This document shows positions 10,389-21,195 of a DNA stretch of 64,000 nt, piece after piece (the first letter of the stretch is position 1; the number at the start of each line of letters is the position of its first letter). Below the pieces are notes generated by a model. The model ran no database searches. It had not been told where the DNA came from and was given only the letters and a program-made list of their open reading frames with translations. Location of the stretch: positions 124,001 through 188,000 of the forward strand of contig QPMI01000170.1 of NCBI GenBank assembly GCA_004431415.1, written 5' to 3'. The stretch comes from Cyanophora paradoxa. Taxonomy: Eukaryota; Glaucocystophyceae; Cyanophorales; Cyanophoraceae. The position numbers were made by a program, and so were the translations under genes.

Positions 10389-12021
10389 AGGGACCGTGGA
10401 TCTGGATGCCGGTGATGAGGGCCCAGTCGACGTCCTTGTTCTTGAGGGTGGCCTTGATGTTCTTCTCGAGGGTCTCGGTGATGACGTCGAGGGCGTGCTT
10501 GGAGAGCTCGACGAGGGAGGGGACGGAGCCGTACTTGATGCGGGGCAGCAGCAGCTGCTTCAGCATCGACTGCTCCACGTCGTCCGGGTCCAGCACCACG
10601 TCGACTGCCACCCCTCAGCGCCCGGCCCCGCGGCGCGGCGCGGCGCGGGCGCACTGCGGCCGCTGGAGAGCTCGCGCTGGAGGGTGAGGAGGGCGCCGCA
10701 CGCGTGGCTGACGTTGGAGCGCCCGTGGCGGACGCACTGCCCGATGCAGCCGTCCGCCCCGATCGCCACGTGCGGCATCGCGATGTACAGGTGCCGCTCC
10801 ACCCCGTCTGGCCCACGCCGAGCCCGTCGGGGGAGACACGGGCCGAGGGGCGCGGGGGGCGGGGTGCGGCAGGAGGGGCGGGCGGACCGAACTGGGGGGC
10901 GTGCTCCTGGGCGGAGAGGAGGCCGGTCTTGCCGAGGAAGGGCATGCCGCCGAGGGAGCACATGTTGAAGGCGCCCGAGACGGAGCCCGGGGGCGACCAG
11001 TACTCCTGCAGGTCCGTGTACAGCGAGCGGCAGATCTCGTCCCGGCACAGCCCGATCGCCGGGATCGCTGCCCGCCCCCTCAGCCGCAGCGCCCCGCAAA
11101 CCCCCCGGCCCCCCCCCCGCCGCGCACTGTTGCGGCGATTGAAGCCGAGGTGGAAGAGGAAGTCATGCGTCTGCGAACGAGGCGTCAGGCGGGGCGACGA
11201 CGGGCGTTTGAGACGAAGTTTACATAGAAGATGAAGTGGCGCTGCGGCACAGCTTCCTGTGGCACGAATCAGCTGACGACGTCGATGTCGCGGGACGACG
11301 CGATCGCGCCCGTACGCGTACCGGGAACGCGGTCAGCAGGGCGTTCCGGAACTTCTCAGGCTGCGAGGCGTTCGCGTGAGCGCGACGTTGTACGCCCGCG
11401 AAAGGAAATTAACAAGTTGATCATGAGCGTCGCGCAGCGAGAACGGCTGCAGCTCGGCAAGCTGACGCCACTGCTCACCTCCTTCGCGCTCTTCAGATTA
11501 CTGTACGGCATGTAGCTGTCGATGAAGAGGCGGCTCGCGGAAGAAGGTAGGACCGAAGGGTGGCGGTGCGATGGCGCCGGCGAAGTCGGCTCCTCGCGAT
11601 CCGACGTCCCAGTGGGCAGCGAGATCAAGGCTGGCTCGGCGAGCTCCGTCTTGTGCGCGTGCTCTTTGAGCTTGAGGGGTGGGATCACGCTCAACGTCGG
11701 AGTGGAAGAGCGAGGAGCTGGCTGCGCGCCGGCGGTCACAGTCGGTGCGCCAGCCGGGTGCGCCGCCGGCATCCGGTTGTTGCCGCGCGCCAGGTCTAGC
11801 TAGTTATGTCGTACGCCGCCTGTCTAAGCTAGGAGAGGGGGAAAATCGGGGAATCCTTACCACCGCTCCTTACGGATCCACGCTTACCAGCGCGATCCTG
11901 CGCGCGCGCTTACCCCCATGACACCGACCCCCGCGTCGGGCCCGCGGGCCGTGCACGTGGCAGCAGCTAGCGCTGCTAGCAGGAACGCACTGCGGCAACG
12001 ACGTCTGTCGGCTGCGAGCAT
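10083..12021 (-). CDS. LCIB-family / theta-class carbonic anhydrase
   Basis: Zinc carbonic anhydrase of the LCIB/theta family, which recaptures or supplies CO2/bicarbonate near Rubisco in algae. Diagnostic stretches: AIGLCRDEICRSLYTDLQEY (Cys of the CRDE motif), LGGMPFLGKTG, AQEHAP (His ligand), RHLYIAMPHVAIGADGCIG, SHACGALLTLQREL (second Cys ligand), followed by DDVEQSMLKQLLLPRI and LITGIQIHGP typical of the family's C-terminal half. A hydrophobic first exon (MLAADRRRCRSAFLLAALAA, ATG at 12021) looks like a signal sequence, and the following Ser/Pro/Ala-rich region (about 11772-11530) may be a plastid transit segment. Joining that first exon to the rest is inference. Introns include a 32-nt one (after SNLKSAKE) and one with a 41-nt poly-C tract. 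The frame near 11340-11390 is unresolved. Confidence 0.85.
10347..10387 (-). repeat. 41-nt poly-C tract (sense strand) in intron
   Basis: Pure G on the plus strand, that is C on the coding strand. It lies inside the carbonic anhydrase intron between IQIHG and PDIWDYISPG. Confidence 0.9.
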
Positions 12022-12160
12022 GGCGCCGAGCCGCTTTAGGTGCGTAACGGCCGCCCCCCCAACCGTCGAATTCGAAGGGATCAAATTCAGGATCAAATTC
12101 CCAAGCTCGCGAGGCAAGCCGGTCCGGTGGGACGGCCAGCTCTGGCCATGGAGCTCGGGC

Positions 12161-15100
12161 TCAGGGCTGCGCGCGCAGGCGGTCCTTGAGGCGGTCGAGG
12201 CGGGCGAGGGCCTGGGGGAGGGTCATGCCGCCCTCCCCGCCGGCCGCGGCCCCCTCGCCGGCGCCGGCGGGGGACTCCGGGCGGGTGAGGCGGGCGACCA
12301 GGAGGGCCCTGAACTGCCCGTAGCTGAACTCCGCGTGCTCCTCCGCGTACCCCAGGATCGCCTGCCGCCGGATCGGCCTCGACCCCGCACGCGGGGCGGG
12401 GCGGGGCGGGCGGTGCCGGGGCGCGTGCCTCGGGGTCGAGGTGGAGGAGCTCGTAGTACTGGCGGGCGGCCTGGAAGTGACCCTCCTGCTCGGCCACGGC
12501 CCCGGGCAGCGCGTGCTGCAGCGCGAACACGTTCCGCACCATCCGCAGCACCCCGTGCGCGCTCATCCCGCCCCCCGGGCCGGCGCGGGGGGCCCCGAGG
12601 GGCGCGGGGGTCGTGGGGGTGCCGGGGCGGGGCGGGGGGGCGATGCGCTGGAGGGCGCCCACGAGGCCGGCCTCCACGAGCGGCGCCAGCCCCGCGAAGA
12701 GGTACCTGCGCCCCGGGGCCTCGCCGGGGGGCGCGGTGCGGGGCGGGCGGGGCGCGCCGGAGGAGGGGCTCGGGGAGGCACGGCGCGAGGGCCTCGTGGA
12801 GGGCCGTCAGGTCGCGCCCCAGCGCCCCCACCCACGCGTCCGCCTCCTCCCCTCCCCCTCCTCCCCGCGTACGACGCCTGCCCCACCGCCACGCCAGGCG
12901 CGCTCGTGAGGCAGGCCGGCGGGGCGGGGCGGGGCGGGCGGGGCGGACGCGGGCGGCGGCGTCGAGGAAGTGGAGGACGTGGCAGCGGAGCTCGAGGCGG
13001 AGGCCGAAGAGCGCCGCCTCCGCCTGCGCCTCCGCCCGCCCCGCCCCTCCAGCAGCGCCTCCAGCGCCCCCGCCCCTCCCCCGCCCCCTCCTCTGCCGCC
13101 CGCCCCGTCAGGGCCGGCGCCCCCGCGCAGCGCGGCCGGCGCGCCGTCGAGGCTGGAGCGGCCGGGGACGAAGACGGCCGAGGCCCGCGCGCTCGCCGCC
13201 GCGGCGGCCGCCGCCGCAGCGGCGGCGGCGGCGGCGTCGACGAGGGAGCGGAGGCGGGCGGCGAGCCAGTCCTGCGCCGCCGCGTGGGCGGGGGCGCGGG
13301 GGGCGGCGGGGCGGGGGCAGGGCGGGCGGCGGACGAGGGAGTCGGCGAGGGTGGCGACGGAGACGAGCAGCTGGGACTGCGCCCAGCGCCCCGCCCGTCA
13401 CCAGGGCGCCGACACGCTCGCCGGCGGGCGGGGGGCGGCGAGGCGGCGCACCCGCTGGTGGAGAACGAGGTCCTCCTTGGCGAGGGGCGGCGCGTTCGGG
13501 TGTGGAAGCCCAGCCGCAGCTACCAGCCCCCCGGCTCGCTGGACGCGGGGGGCGGCGGGCGCGGGCCGGGGCACCTCGATGTCGCGCTCCGCGGCGCGGT
13601 AGGCGGCGACCGCCTCGGGCGAGGGCGGCGGCGGCGGCTGCGGTGCCGCGGGGTGCGGGGGCGCGACGCCGGCGCAGCGGGGGTACCGGGCCTCGAGGCC
13701 GGCGCAGCGGGGGGAAGAGCGTGCGGAAGGAGGAGGAGGAGGAGGAGGGAAGGCGCGGGAGGTGGAGGTGGAGGCGGAGGCGGATGCCGGGGGGGCCGAC
13801 GAGGAGGGGAGGGGGTGCGAGGGTGCTGTGGCGGGGGCGTGCGGGGCAGGGCGGCGAGGGCGCGGGCGTAGCGGAACTCGGGGTCGCGGCGGTAGAGGGC
13901 CCGCAGCTCCCCGTCCGACACCCTGCGCCGCCCCGAGGCTCGCCCCGGGGCCCGCCGGCGGGGGCGGGGCGGGCGGGGCGGACGCGGCGGCGGCGAAGGA
14001 GGAGCCGACGGCGCGGGCGTACTGCCCGCGCACTCGTCCAGGAAGCGCCCCAGCGCCTGCCGCGCGGTCAGCGCCGCAGCGAGAAGCGGGGCGGCGGCAG
14101 AGGGGAGCGCCTGGGCGGCGATGCCGGCGACGTCGGCGGCGATGGGCGGCACGAGGCGCGCCGCCGTCGCCAGCTCCCCCGCGATGCCCGCGAGCGCCAC
14201 GGCGCCCTCCAGCAGCGGCCGGCGCGCCTCGTGCGGCGCCCGCAGCGGCGCGGCGTCGCGGGGGCGGAAGGCGGCGGGGCCGGCGAGGGCGGCGTTGAGG
14301 CGGGCGGCGTAGTCGGCGGCGATGCGGGGCAGGAGGCGCTCGACGGCGGCCTCGTCGAGGAAGGCCCGCAGCGTGCCCCGGGGCGCCTCCGAGGCCGGGA
14401 GGAGCGGGGCGAGGGCGCGGGCGATGCGGCAGAGGGGCGCGTAGAGGAAGACGAGGTGGTAGAGGGAGGGGCGCACGTGGAGGCCCCCCGGGGCGTAGCT
14501 GGCCCCCTCGAGGGCGGCCTCGGCGTGCGCGAGCGCCGCAGCGGCCGCCTGCACGTCCAGCGACGCCGCAAAGCTGAACGCCAGCGACGAGACGCGCGCC
14601 TCGCCCCCGCCCTCCCCGCCCTCCCCCCGCCCCACCTCCGCCCCCGCCGCTCCCTGCCCCGCCCCCTGCCCCTTCCTGCGACCCCACCGTCAGCGGGAGA
14701 GCGCCGGCAGCGGGCGCTGGCGGGAGCGCGCTTCTTGCGGCGGCGGCCGGCGGGGGCGGCGAGGCGGGCGGCGATGCTCTGCGGGGCCGGCGCCTCGAGG
14801 TGCTCCTGCAGGAGGCCTGCGGGGGCGTGGGCGGTGCTGGGCGGGGCGGGGGTGGGGCGGGGCGGCGGGCGGGCCCTGGAGCTCGAGCTGGACTGCGCCC
14901 CAGACGGCCTCCAGCGTGTACGCCTCCTCGCCCCCGCCCTGCGCCGCCCCCGCCTCGCACGCACGCCCGGCGGGGTGGCGGGGGCGGGGGGCGCACGGCG
15001 GCGCCGCGGGCGCGCTGGAAGCGGGCGCAGAGGGCGGCGTGGCTGCGGAGGACGGCGGCGAGGCGCGGCTGGAGGGCCGCGAGGAGCGCCCCGAGGCTCC

Positions 15101-16735
15101 GGCTGCGCGCGTGCGCCCGCACCAGCTCCCCCGCCCCCTCAGGAGCCCCCGCTCCAGCGCCGCCGCCCTGCCCCGCTGTCAGGGGCGCGCGGGCGGGGCG
15201 GGGGCGGGGCGGGGCGCGGGCGGGCGGGCCGGGGGAGGAGGGCGGCGGCGAGGGAGCGGAGGATGTCGGCGAGGCGGGGTCGGGTGGCGCGGGCGATGGC
15301 GAGCTCCGCGGCGCCCACCGCCTCCACCTCCTCCAGCGCCTCCACCAGCCGCCGCATTGCCCCTCCTCCGCACTCTCCTGGCCCGCCGCCCCTCCCGTTT
15401 GGCCCCGCCCCCGCGCCGTGAGTGCGCGGCGCGGGCGGGCGGCGCACATCGCCCGCGCCTGCCTCCTCGCCGTCCTCGTCCTCCTCGTCATCCTCCTCCT
15501 CGTCCTCGTCGCCGTCGGTGAGGCTCGCAAGCGCGGCAGTCTCGCGGGGGAGCCCGCTCCGCCTCCGCCGCCCGCGCCGCCCGCCCGGCAGCGACGTCTC
15601 GCCGAGGTTCAGCTGCCGCGCCGGCGACGAGCGCAGCGCCCCGCTGCGCGCCCCGCTCGGCCGGCCGGCGCGGGCGGGCGGGCGGGGCGGGCGCACTCGA
15701 CACCGCCGGGCCGGGACGAGGCGCTAGGGCGCCCCGGGGTGCCCTCCCCCGGGCCCGAGGAGGAGGAGGAGGAGGGCGCGGGCGGGGCCGGGGGGACGAG
15801 CTGCCCGTCCGGGGCGATGTCGGGGACGCCGGCGGCGGCGAGGAGGGCCCGCAGCGCCTCGTCGGAGAGCGGGCCGGCCTCCGCCGCGCCCCCCTGCATG
15901 TAGATCACGTTCTGCAGGGCCCCCACCAGCATCTCGTGGATCGTCTGCGGCGGCGTGAGGCGCGGCGGGGCGCCCGGCGGGCCGGCGCGCCTCCTTGCGC
16001 TTCGAGAGGTCGGCGGCGATGTCGCGCAGGGCCCCGATGGAGGAGAGTGTGCTCTCCGAGTCCTCAAGCCGCCGCAGCGTCCGCATGAGCACACGGCAGG
16101 CGCGCAGGTGCCGCCCCGCTGCCACGTGCTGCTCGATCAGCTCCGGGGCCTTCATCGCCGCGTCCCTGCGCCCCGGGGCCCTCAGAGGCGCGCGGGGCGG
16201 GCAGGCGGTGCGCGTACACTTGCTTGAGGAGCCTCACGGTCTCGCGGTACTGGAGGGACTTGGCGCTGAGCGTTGCGAGGCTTGGGTTCGTGCGGGTCAG
16301 GCGCGTCTGGCTCGCCTCCGTGTGCTTCTGCAGCCGCCCCACCTCCTCCTTCGTCTCGTCGAAGAGGCGCAGCACCGCCCCGTAGTTGCGGAACGCCTGG
16401 TGCACCTTCTCGTAGTTCTCTGGAGCGGCGCGCGCCGAGCGGCCCTTAAGGGCGCGCTCTGCGATGCGCACCACCGCACGCGCACCGTCGACGATCGAAT
16501 TCATCGCCTGGTCGACCTCTTTGAAGTACGCCATGAGGTCGTCCCGCATCCGCTGCGGGTTGGCGGCAGACAGGATGTCGACGCATTCTGCTGCCGAGCG
16601 GAAGTCGGCCTCCTTGTACTGGGGCGGGATGCGGTCCAGCAGCTCCGAGAAGATTTCGTAAGGGTCACGCGCCTCCGCGCGCGAGCGCCCGGACGGCTTC
16701 CGCCGCGTCTTGCTTCCTGCGCGTGTCGAGCTCAT
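12161..16735 (-). CDS. Exocyst subunit Sec8 (EXOC4)
   Basis: Subunit of the octameric exocyst that tethers secretory vesicles to the plasma membrane. The N-terminal Sec8 core is clear: YEIFSELLDRIPPQYKEADF, AYFKEVDQAMNSIVDGARAV, FRNYGAVLRLFDETKEEVGR, YRETVRLLKQV, LIEQHVAAGRHLRACRVLMR and SSIGALRDIAADLSKRKE. Further downstream come helical segments matching the middle and C-terminal rods (SLYHLVFLYAPLCRIARALA, VERLLPRIAADYAARLNAAL, LFGLRLELRCHVLHFLD, RNVFALQHALPGAVAEQEGH, AARQYYELLHLDPE) and an end at LDRLKDRLRAQP. Many GC-rich introns interrupt it; the first after SKRKE is GC-AG. Start chosen at the ATG of MSSTRAGSKTRRKP, after a basic Ser-rich leader. Acidic and Ala/Ser-rich inserts make it longer than usual. 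Confidence 0.85.
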
Positions 16736-16879
16736 CTCTACGGACGGGCCGAGCCCGCTATCGCTATCGCTGCATTGCTCCGCTAGCGCTCGAGCGAGGC
16801 TCAAGGCTCAGAGGCTCAGAGGCTGGTCTGGGGGGCTACCGCAGCAAAGCAACGCAAGCCGGTCCCACTACGGCGCAGG
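16736..16879. promoter_or_regulatory. divergent intergenic region Sec8 / KKXX protein
   Basis: The only 144 bp between two outward-facing start codons, so both core promoters and 5' UTRs must lie here or overlap the coding sequence. No TATA box was recognised. A short repeat (GAGGCTCA) occurs three times at 16796-16822. Confidence 0.35.
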
Positions 16880-17951
16880 ATGAAGATCGCGCTGATGCTT
16901 GCGCTCCTCTCGCTCGCGCTCACCGGTGAGGAAGATCTCTGCGCCGTGCACGGGTGCGCGCACGTACGAGCAGCGCTGACTTCCGCGCTGATCTCTTCGG
17001 CACCGTGCAGACGCGTTGTTCTCGGGTCGGACGCCCCGTCAGCTCTCGCGGAGCTATCTGTCGTGCTGCAGCTGCCGAACGTGCGCTGTCAGAGAGGCGA
17101 GGGTCCGCTGCTCATTCTCAGGCGCAGAGCAAATCGATCGAGGGGCCCGTGCGGGCGGGCGGCGCGTATCGCTTCGTCCTTGCGTGCGGCGGGCTACCAG
17201 ACGCGACCGGCCCCGCGGCGCACGTTCTCCTCTCCGTGGTCGGCCCTCCGGCGCAGGCGCAGGAGCCCCTGGTCAAGCGCGCCGTTTCCCTCGAAGGTTC
17301 TCTTCGTGGTCTTCAGCTTGGGCCTTCGCAGCGTCCTCAGGGCCTGGCCCTGAGATCGAACGCCGCCACGCATGCGCAGGCCGGAACCTCGTTCGCGTGG
17401 ACATCGAGCTGCCGGCTCGGGCCGCGGCGCGCCTTGCGGGGATCTTGCCCGCCGCGGCTGCACCCTCCCCCGGGCGGGGCGCGGGCGGCGGAGTCGGGTT
17501 CGTGCGGCGCGCTTTGCGCCGCATCGCGGAGATCGACGACCTGCACCCGCGGCACCCCCTCTGGACCGACGCGCCGCTCGCCGAGACCCCTCCAGCCCGA
17601 GCGAAGCGTCGAGGGGCGGCCCGCCCGGCGCCCCCGCCCCCGTCCTCCACCCTCCCGCCCGAGGAGCCCGTTGTCCCCGTGCTCTCCGACCCGCCGCTCC
17701 TTGACTCCCCGCTAGCGCGCGCCCTGGCCGCCCTGGCCCTCCTCCTCGCCGCCGCCGCCCTCGCGCGCGCCCGCCTGGCGGCGGCCCCCGCGGCGCCCCC
17801 TGGGCCTCCACGAGACCGGGGCCCCAGCCGGGCCATCCGGGCGGGGCGGGGCGGGGCGGAGGAGGCAGGGGCGGCGCTGTGCGCGGCGGCGGCGGAGCTC
17901 GATGAGCCCGACGGCGTGTACCTCGTGTACGGCGGGAAAAAGGCCGTCTGA
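16880..17951 (+). CDS. type I membrane protein with dilysine ER-retrieval tail
   Basis: No family recognised. Visible features in order: cleavable signal peptide MKIALMLALLSLALTG directly followed by a GT donor; a lumenal part (SIEGPVRAGGAYRFVLACGG, AHVLLSVVGPP, LVRVDIELPARAAARLAGIL, GFVRRALRRIAEIDDLHP); a Pro-rich linker (about 17610-17690); one hydrophobic segment LARALAALALLLAAAALARA; a cytosolic tail ending GKKAV, which fits the KKXX COPI retrieval signal exactly. It therefore probably cycles between Golgi and ER. The middle of the gene (17280-17370) needs a frame change, most likely an intron. The tail region 17800-17870 looks intron-like (G/C boxes ending CAG) but is also open, so its status is unclear. 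Confidence 0.6.
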
Positions 17952-18023
17952 CGTTCGAGATGGAGGGGAGGGGCGGGGGCGGGAGGCGGGGGAGGGGCGG
18001 GGCGGGGCGGGGGCGGGGCTGGG

Positions 18024-20065
18024 CTAGCGTGCGCGGGGCGGGCGGGCGGAGAAGGCGGCGAGGGCGGCGAGGATGCGCTTGCGGTCGCCGAGGTTGCGGA
18101 CGCCGAGCTCCTCCTCGAGCTCGGCGGGCGTCAGCTCGAGCAGGAGGCCGCCGTCGATGCCGTGCTGCACGAACGCCGCCCCGTACTCGGGCAGGCCCTC
18201 CGCCACCAGCCACTCCGCCACCCGCTGCACGTCCCACCCCGCCACCTCCGCCGCCGACGGGCCCCCCGCCGACGACGACGAGGACGAGGAGGAAGGGGAG
18301 GAGGAGGAGGAGGGCGGGGCGGGGGCGGGCGCCGGGGCCGGGAAAGCGTCCCCGAAGAGCTCGTCGTCCGCCATCGGCTGGAAGTCGATCTCCGGGGCCC
18401 GCCCCGCCGCCCCGGCCCGCCCCTCCCCGCTCGCCCCCGCGCGCCCGGCCGGCTGCGGCTCGCGGCGGCGGCGGGGGCCTCGGGCCAGGCGCGCGGGGCC
18501 TCGTCCTCGGAGGCGAGGGCGCGGGGGCGGCGCGGGGAGAGGCGCGCGCGCTCCTCCTCCTCCGCCCGGTCCAGCTGCTCCAGGCGGTCGAACTGCCCCC
18601 CCGAGCCCACCTGCTCCCTGCCCCCGCCTCAACCGCCCCGCGGTGGACGCCGACAGCGGGGCGGGGCGGGGCGGGGCGGGGCGGGCGCACTGGACGAAGC
18701 GGAAGAACTGGCGGGCGCCCTCCTTGGCGTCGGCGAGGAGGGAGTGGGCGCGGATGCGGAGGAGGGCGGGCCAGGCGCTCGAGGGGGCCCCCTCCTGCAC
18801 CAGCCGCTCCAGCTGCACCGCCGCCAGCGACGCCCCCACGTCACAACCTGCGCCAGCGCCCCGTTCGCGGCGAAGCGGCGCGGCGGCCGGCGCGGCGCGG
18901 CGCGGGCCGCGGGGGCCGGCGAGGGGCGGCGCGGGCCTCGGCCTGGGAGAAGGAGTTGCCGGTGAGGAAGGGGATGAAGAAGATGCCCGAGGCGAGCAGG
19001 TGCCGCCACTCGGCGGTTTTCGTGTAGAGGTAGAGCCAGCCGATCCAGTTGGCGACGGGCAGGCTGCAGAGGGCGGTGATCGCTGGGCTGATCTCCCCCG
19101 CCGCCCGCAGCGTCCCCCGCTCGTCGTCCTGGCGCATCGCCAGGAAGTACACCGCGCCCAGGAAGAGCGTCGTGGTGACCACCGCCCCCTGGTTCGCCGA
19201 CGAAGCCTTCGTCAGGGGCATCACCGACGTGAGCGGCGCGTACAGGACCTGCCTCCGCGCGTCAGCGCCGGCGCCGGCGGGAGCCCCGGGGCGCGCGCGG
19301 GCGGCGGCGGGGCGCACGACGAGGCTCGTGAGGGCGATGTTAATAGGCGCCGCGAAGTTTGTGATGATTGCGATGGCGAGGAGCAGCATGCTGATGCCCT
19401 GCGCGGTGATCGTGTCGGGAAACTGAGTCGCCATCGCCACCGATGCCGAAGCCGCCAGGAAGACGGTCATTCGCCGCATCTGTTCGGGCCCAATCTGCAG
19501 CGGGAGAATGAGACACAGGCGCGTACGCGGGCGTGCGGGGCGCGGGCAGGCACGCCTCTTGCACATATTCCGAGGCGGGGATGATATCGTCGTCTTCTGT
19601 GCTCCGCTCCGTGAGCTTCCCGTCGCTCGGCTCGTCCAACTCTGCCCACGGATCGTCGTCCGGGTCCTCGGGCCCGCCGCGGATCGCCGCCTCCACGAAG
19701 AAGCGCCGCCTGGGTGAAGAGGATATGCCATAGGCCGCAGCACGCAGCCGTACAACCGGCAACGCGGAGCGGAGTTGACGCGCCCCCAACCAAGCCGACC
19801 GAATCACGAACGAGCGGAGCCCTCTCCGCGGCGCCCTGTGTTGGCTGAATTCTACTGCATCGCCGATTGCGAACGCGCCACGGTCGACGCCCGGTGCGTG
19901 GGCCTCGTGCCGCCGCGATATTGCTGACTGACGCGTTGGCGGTGCCACGGGCGTCCTGCCGACGTGGACATTTGTGTACACTGCAATCGGCTGCACCGCT
20001 CGCGCGGTCTCGACGACCGCTGCTGCGCAGAACATGGTCAAGCCTGTTTGCAGACTGTACCCCAT
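18024..20065 (-). CDS. multipass membrane protein with C-terminal SAM domain
   Basis: The N-terminal part is soluble with an acidic stretch (GGPEDPDDDPWAELDEP). After a GC-AG intron come about five hydrophobic segments (MTVFLAASASVAMATQF, ISMLLLAIAIITNFAAPINI, AVVTTTLFLGAVYFLAM, LCSLPVANWIGWLYLY, LLASGIFFIPFLTG). Another GC-AG intron (about 18850-18940) joins SFSQAE to VVTWGASLAAVQLERLVQEG. The C-terminus is a SAM domain (WDVQRVAEWLVAEGLPEYGA, then LELTPAELEEELGVRNLGDR). The downstream part has no ATG of its own, which favours one gene. If the 18.85-kb intron is wrong, these are two adjacent genes. The membrane family is unknown to me; a plastid location is possible. The frame between 18430 and 18500 is unresolved. 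Confidence 0.55.
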
Positions 20066-20755
20066 TTGTTGCGGCTCCGGGCTCCGCCGGCTCTAGATGT
20101 TTGGGGCTTGGCCGGCGGGATGCATGCGCCGGGCCGCAGGCCCGCAGCGCTAGCTGCAGCTGCAGTGCCGTGCCCGCTCACTGATTCATCGACGTAGCTA
20201 CATGTACATAGACAGATCTAGATATTAAGAGACCGCGCGTTTTGAGCAAGCGCTAGCTAGCCGTACGCGCCGCTCCGCCGCACTGCGGCAGGCTCCATCC
20301 TGCGGCCCCCTCTCGCAGAATTTAGGAGCTACGTCTCCCATTGCCTCCTGATCCACCGGACCGGTGCTGCAATCGATGGCACTGCATCTACGGGGAGGGC
20401 GCACTCCTTTCCGCAAGAGGGCCTTCGAGGGCCCGGCAGAACGAATCCACTCTCGCGGTGGATTAAATATACGGGCTGGAGCGACTCGGCGTGGTTGATC
20501 CCACGAGCCGGAGCCCTAGTATGCAGCTGCATGTGTCACGACGCCCCACGCATGCCACTGTCCCACCAGCGAGGTGCGCTCCATCCGCAGAGACTAGGTG
20601 CTGAGAGGGCGTCGGCAGGGCTCGATGGCAGCGCTCGGCGGCTGTGGGCGATGAAACCGAGCTGAATGACTCGTGATACGATAGCAATGGGCATCGCGAC
20701 AATCGAGGCTAGTGCTGCACTAGCGAGAAGCCCCCGCCGCGTGGATGGATCGGAA
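20066..20755. other. gap with no recognised gene
   Basis: Upstream of the membrane/SAM gene and downstream of uL30m. A minus-strand frame at 20536-20826 contains a twin-Arg-like hydrophobic stretch (STRRGLLASAALASIVAMP), but it overlaps the uL30m 3' end and has no further support. Confidence 0.5.
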
Positions 20756-21138
20756 TCACCAGCGCTCCGGTGGCAGCTCGGGTCTCCGCGGGCCAGGCTT
20801 CGGGTCCTCCGCCCACCGGATGTCAACCATGTGCTTCAGCTTGCGCACCATACCGAGTATGTTCGGCGTGCAGTAATGCGTGACCTCATTGCCGATCTTC
20901 TTCGAGAGGCCGAGGCTCTTCACCGTCGCAAGCTGCGACGAGGTTGCGTTAGCAACACGACGAGACGAGCGAGCAGGAGCACGCTGTTACCTGGTCCTCT
21001 GGCCTGCCTGCGCGTCGGGCAGCATCAGCGCGACGGAGCGGCAGGAATGCGCTCGGGACGCAGCGAACCTGCACAGGATCTTCGCAGCGTCACGATGATC
21101 TGTCGCGCCGCGGTAGGCACGCGCGCCGGGGTCGCCAT
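20756..21138 (-). CDS. mitochondrial large-subunit ribosomal protein uL30m
   Basis: An 85-residue protein rebuilt from three exons: 21138-21075, a 17-nt micro-exon 21007-20991, and 20932-20756. Both introns are GT-AG and the sum is exactly 86 codons with stop. The protein reads MATPARVPTAARQIIVTLRR, then SCRPEDQLATVKSLGL, SKKIGNEVTHYCTP and NILGMVRKLKHMVDI, the bacterial-type L30 pattern (IxVTLxRS, LxxLGL, VxHxxTPxxxGMxxKxxHxV). The bacterial-type size and the basic Ala/Pro-rich start suggest the mitochondrial ribosome; a plastid location is less likely because plastid ribosomes usually lack L30. The gene is too fragmented to be seen as one open frame. It shares a 57-bp divergent region with the Cdc14-family gene. 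Confidence 0.88.
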
Positions 21139-21195
21139 CGCGGGTACACTGCCACTGGACGGAGAAAAAAACCCACCGCTCTGTGCCCCGGAAGC
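21139..21195. promoter_or_regulatory. 57-bp divergent promoter region uL30m / Cdc14-family
   Basis: Only 57 bp separate the two ATG codons, which point away from each other. Any promoter must be shared or lie within transcribed sequence. It contains a run of seven A (21167-21173) in an otherwise GC-rich context; no classical TATA box. Confidence 0.45.

Noticed and set aside
11918-15421. Very long plus-strand open frame (over 1,100 codons)
   Set aside because: It is the antisense shadow of Sec8. The product is Arg/Gly/Pro noise, while the minus strand shows conserved Sec8 segments in family order across several exons.
20536-20826. Twin-arginine-like leader STRRGLLASAALA as a thylakoid protein
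   Set aside because: Overlaps the 3' end of the well-supported uL30m gene, and nothing follows the hydrophobic stretch.
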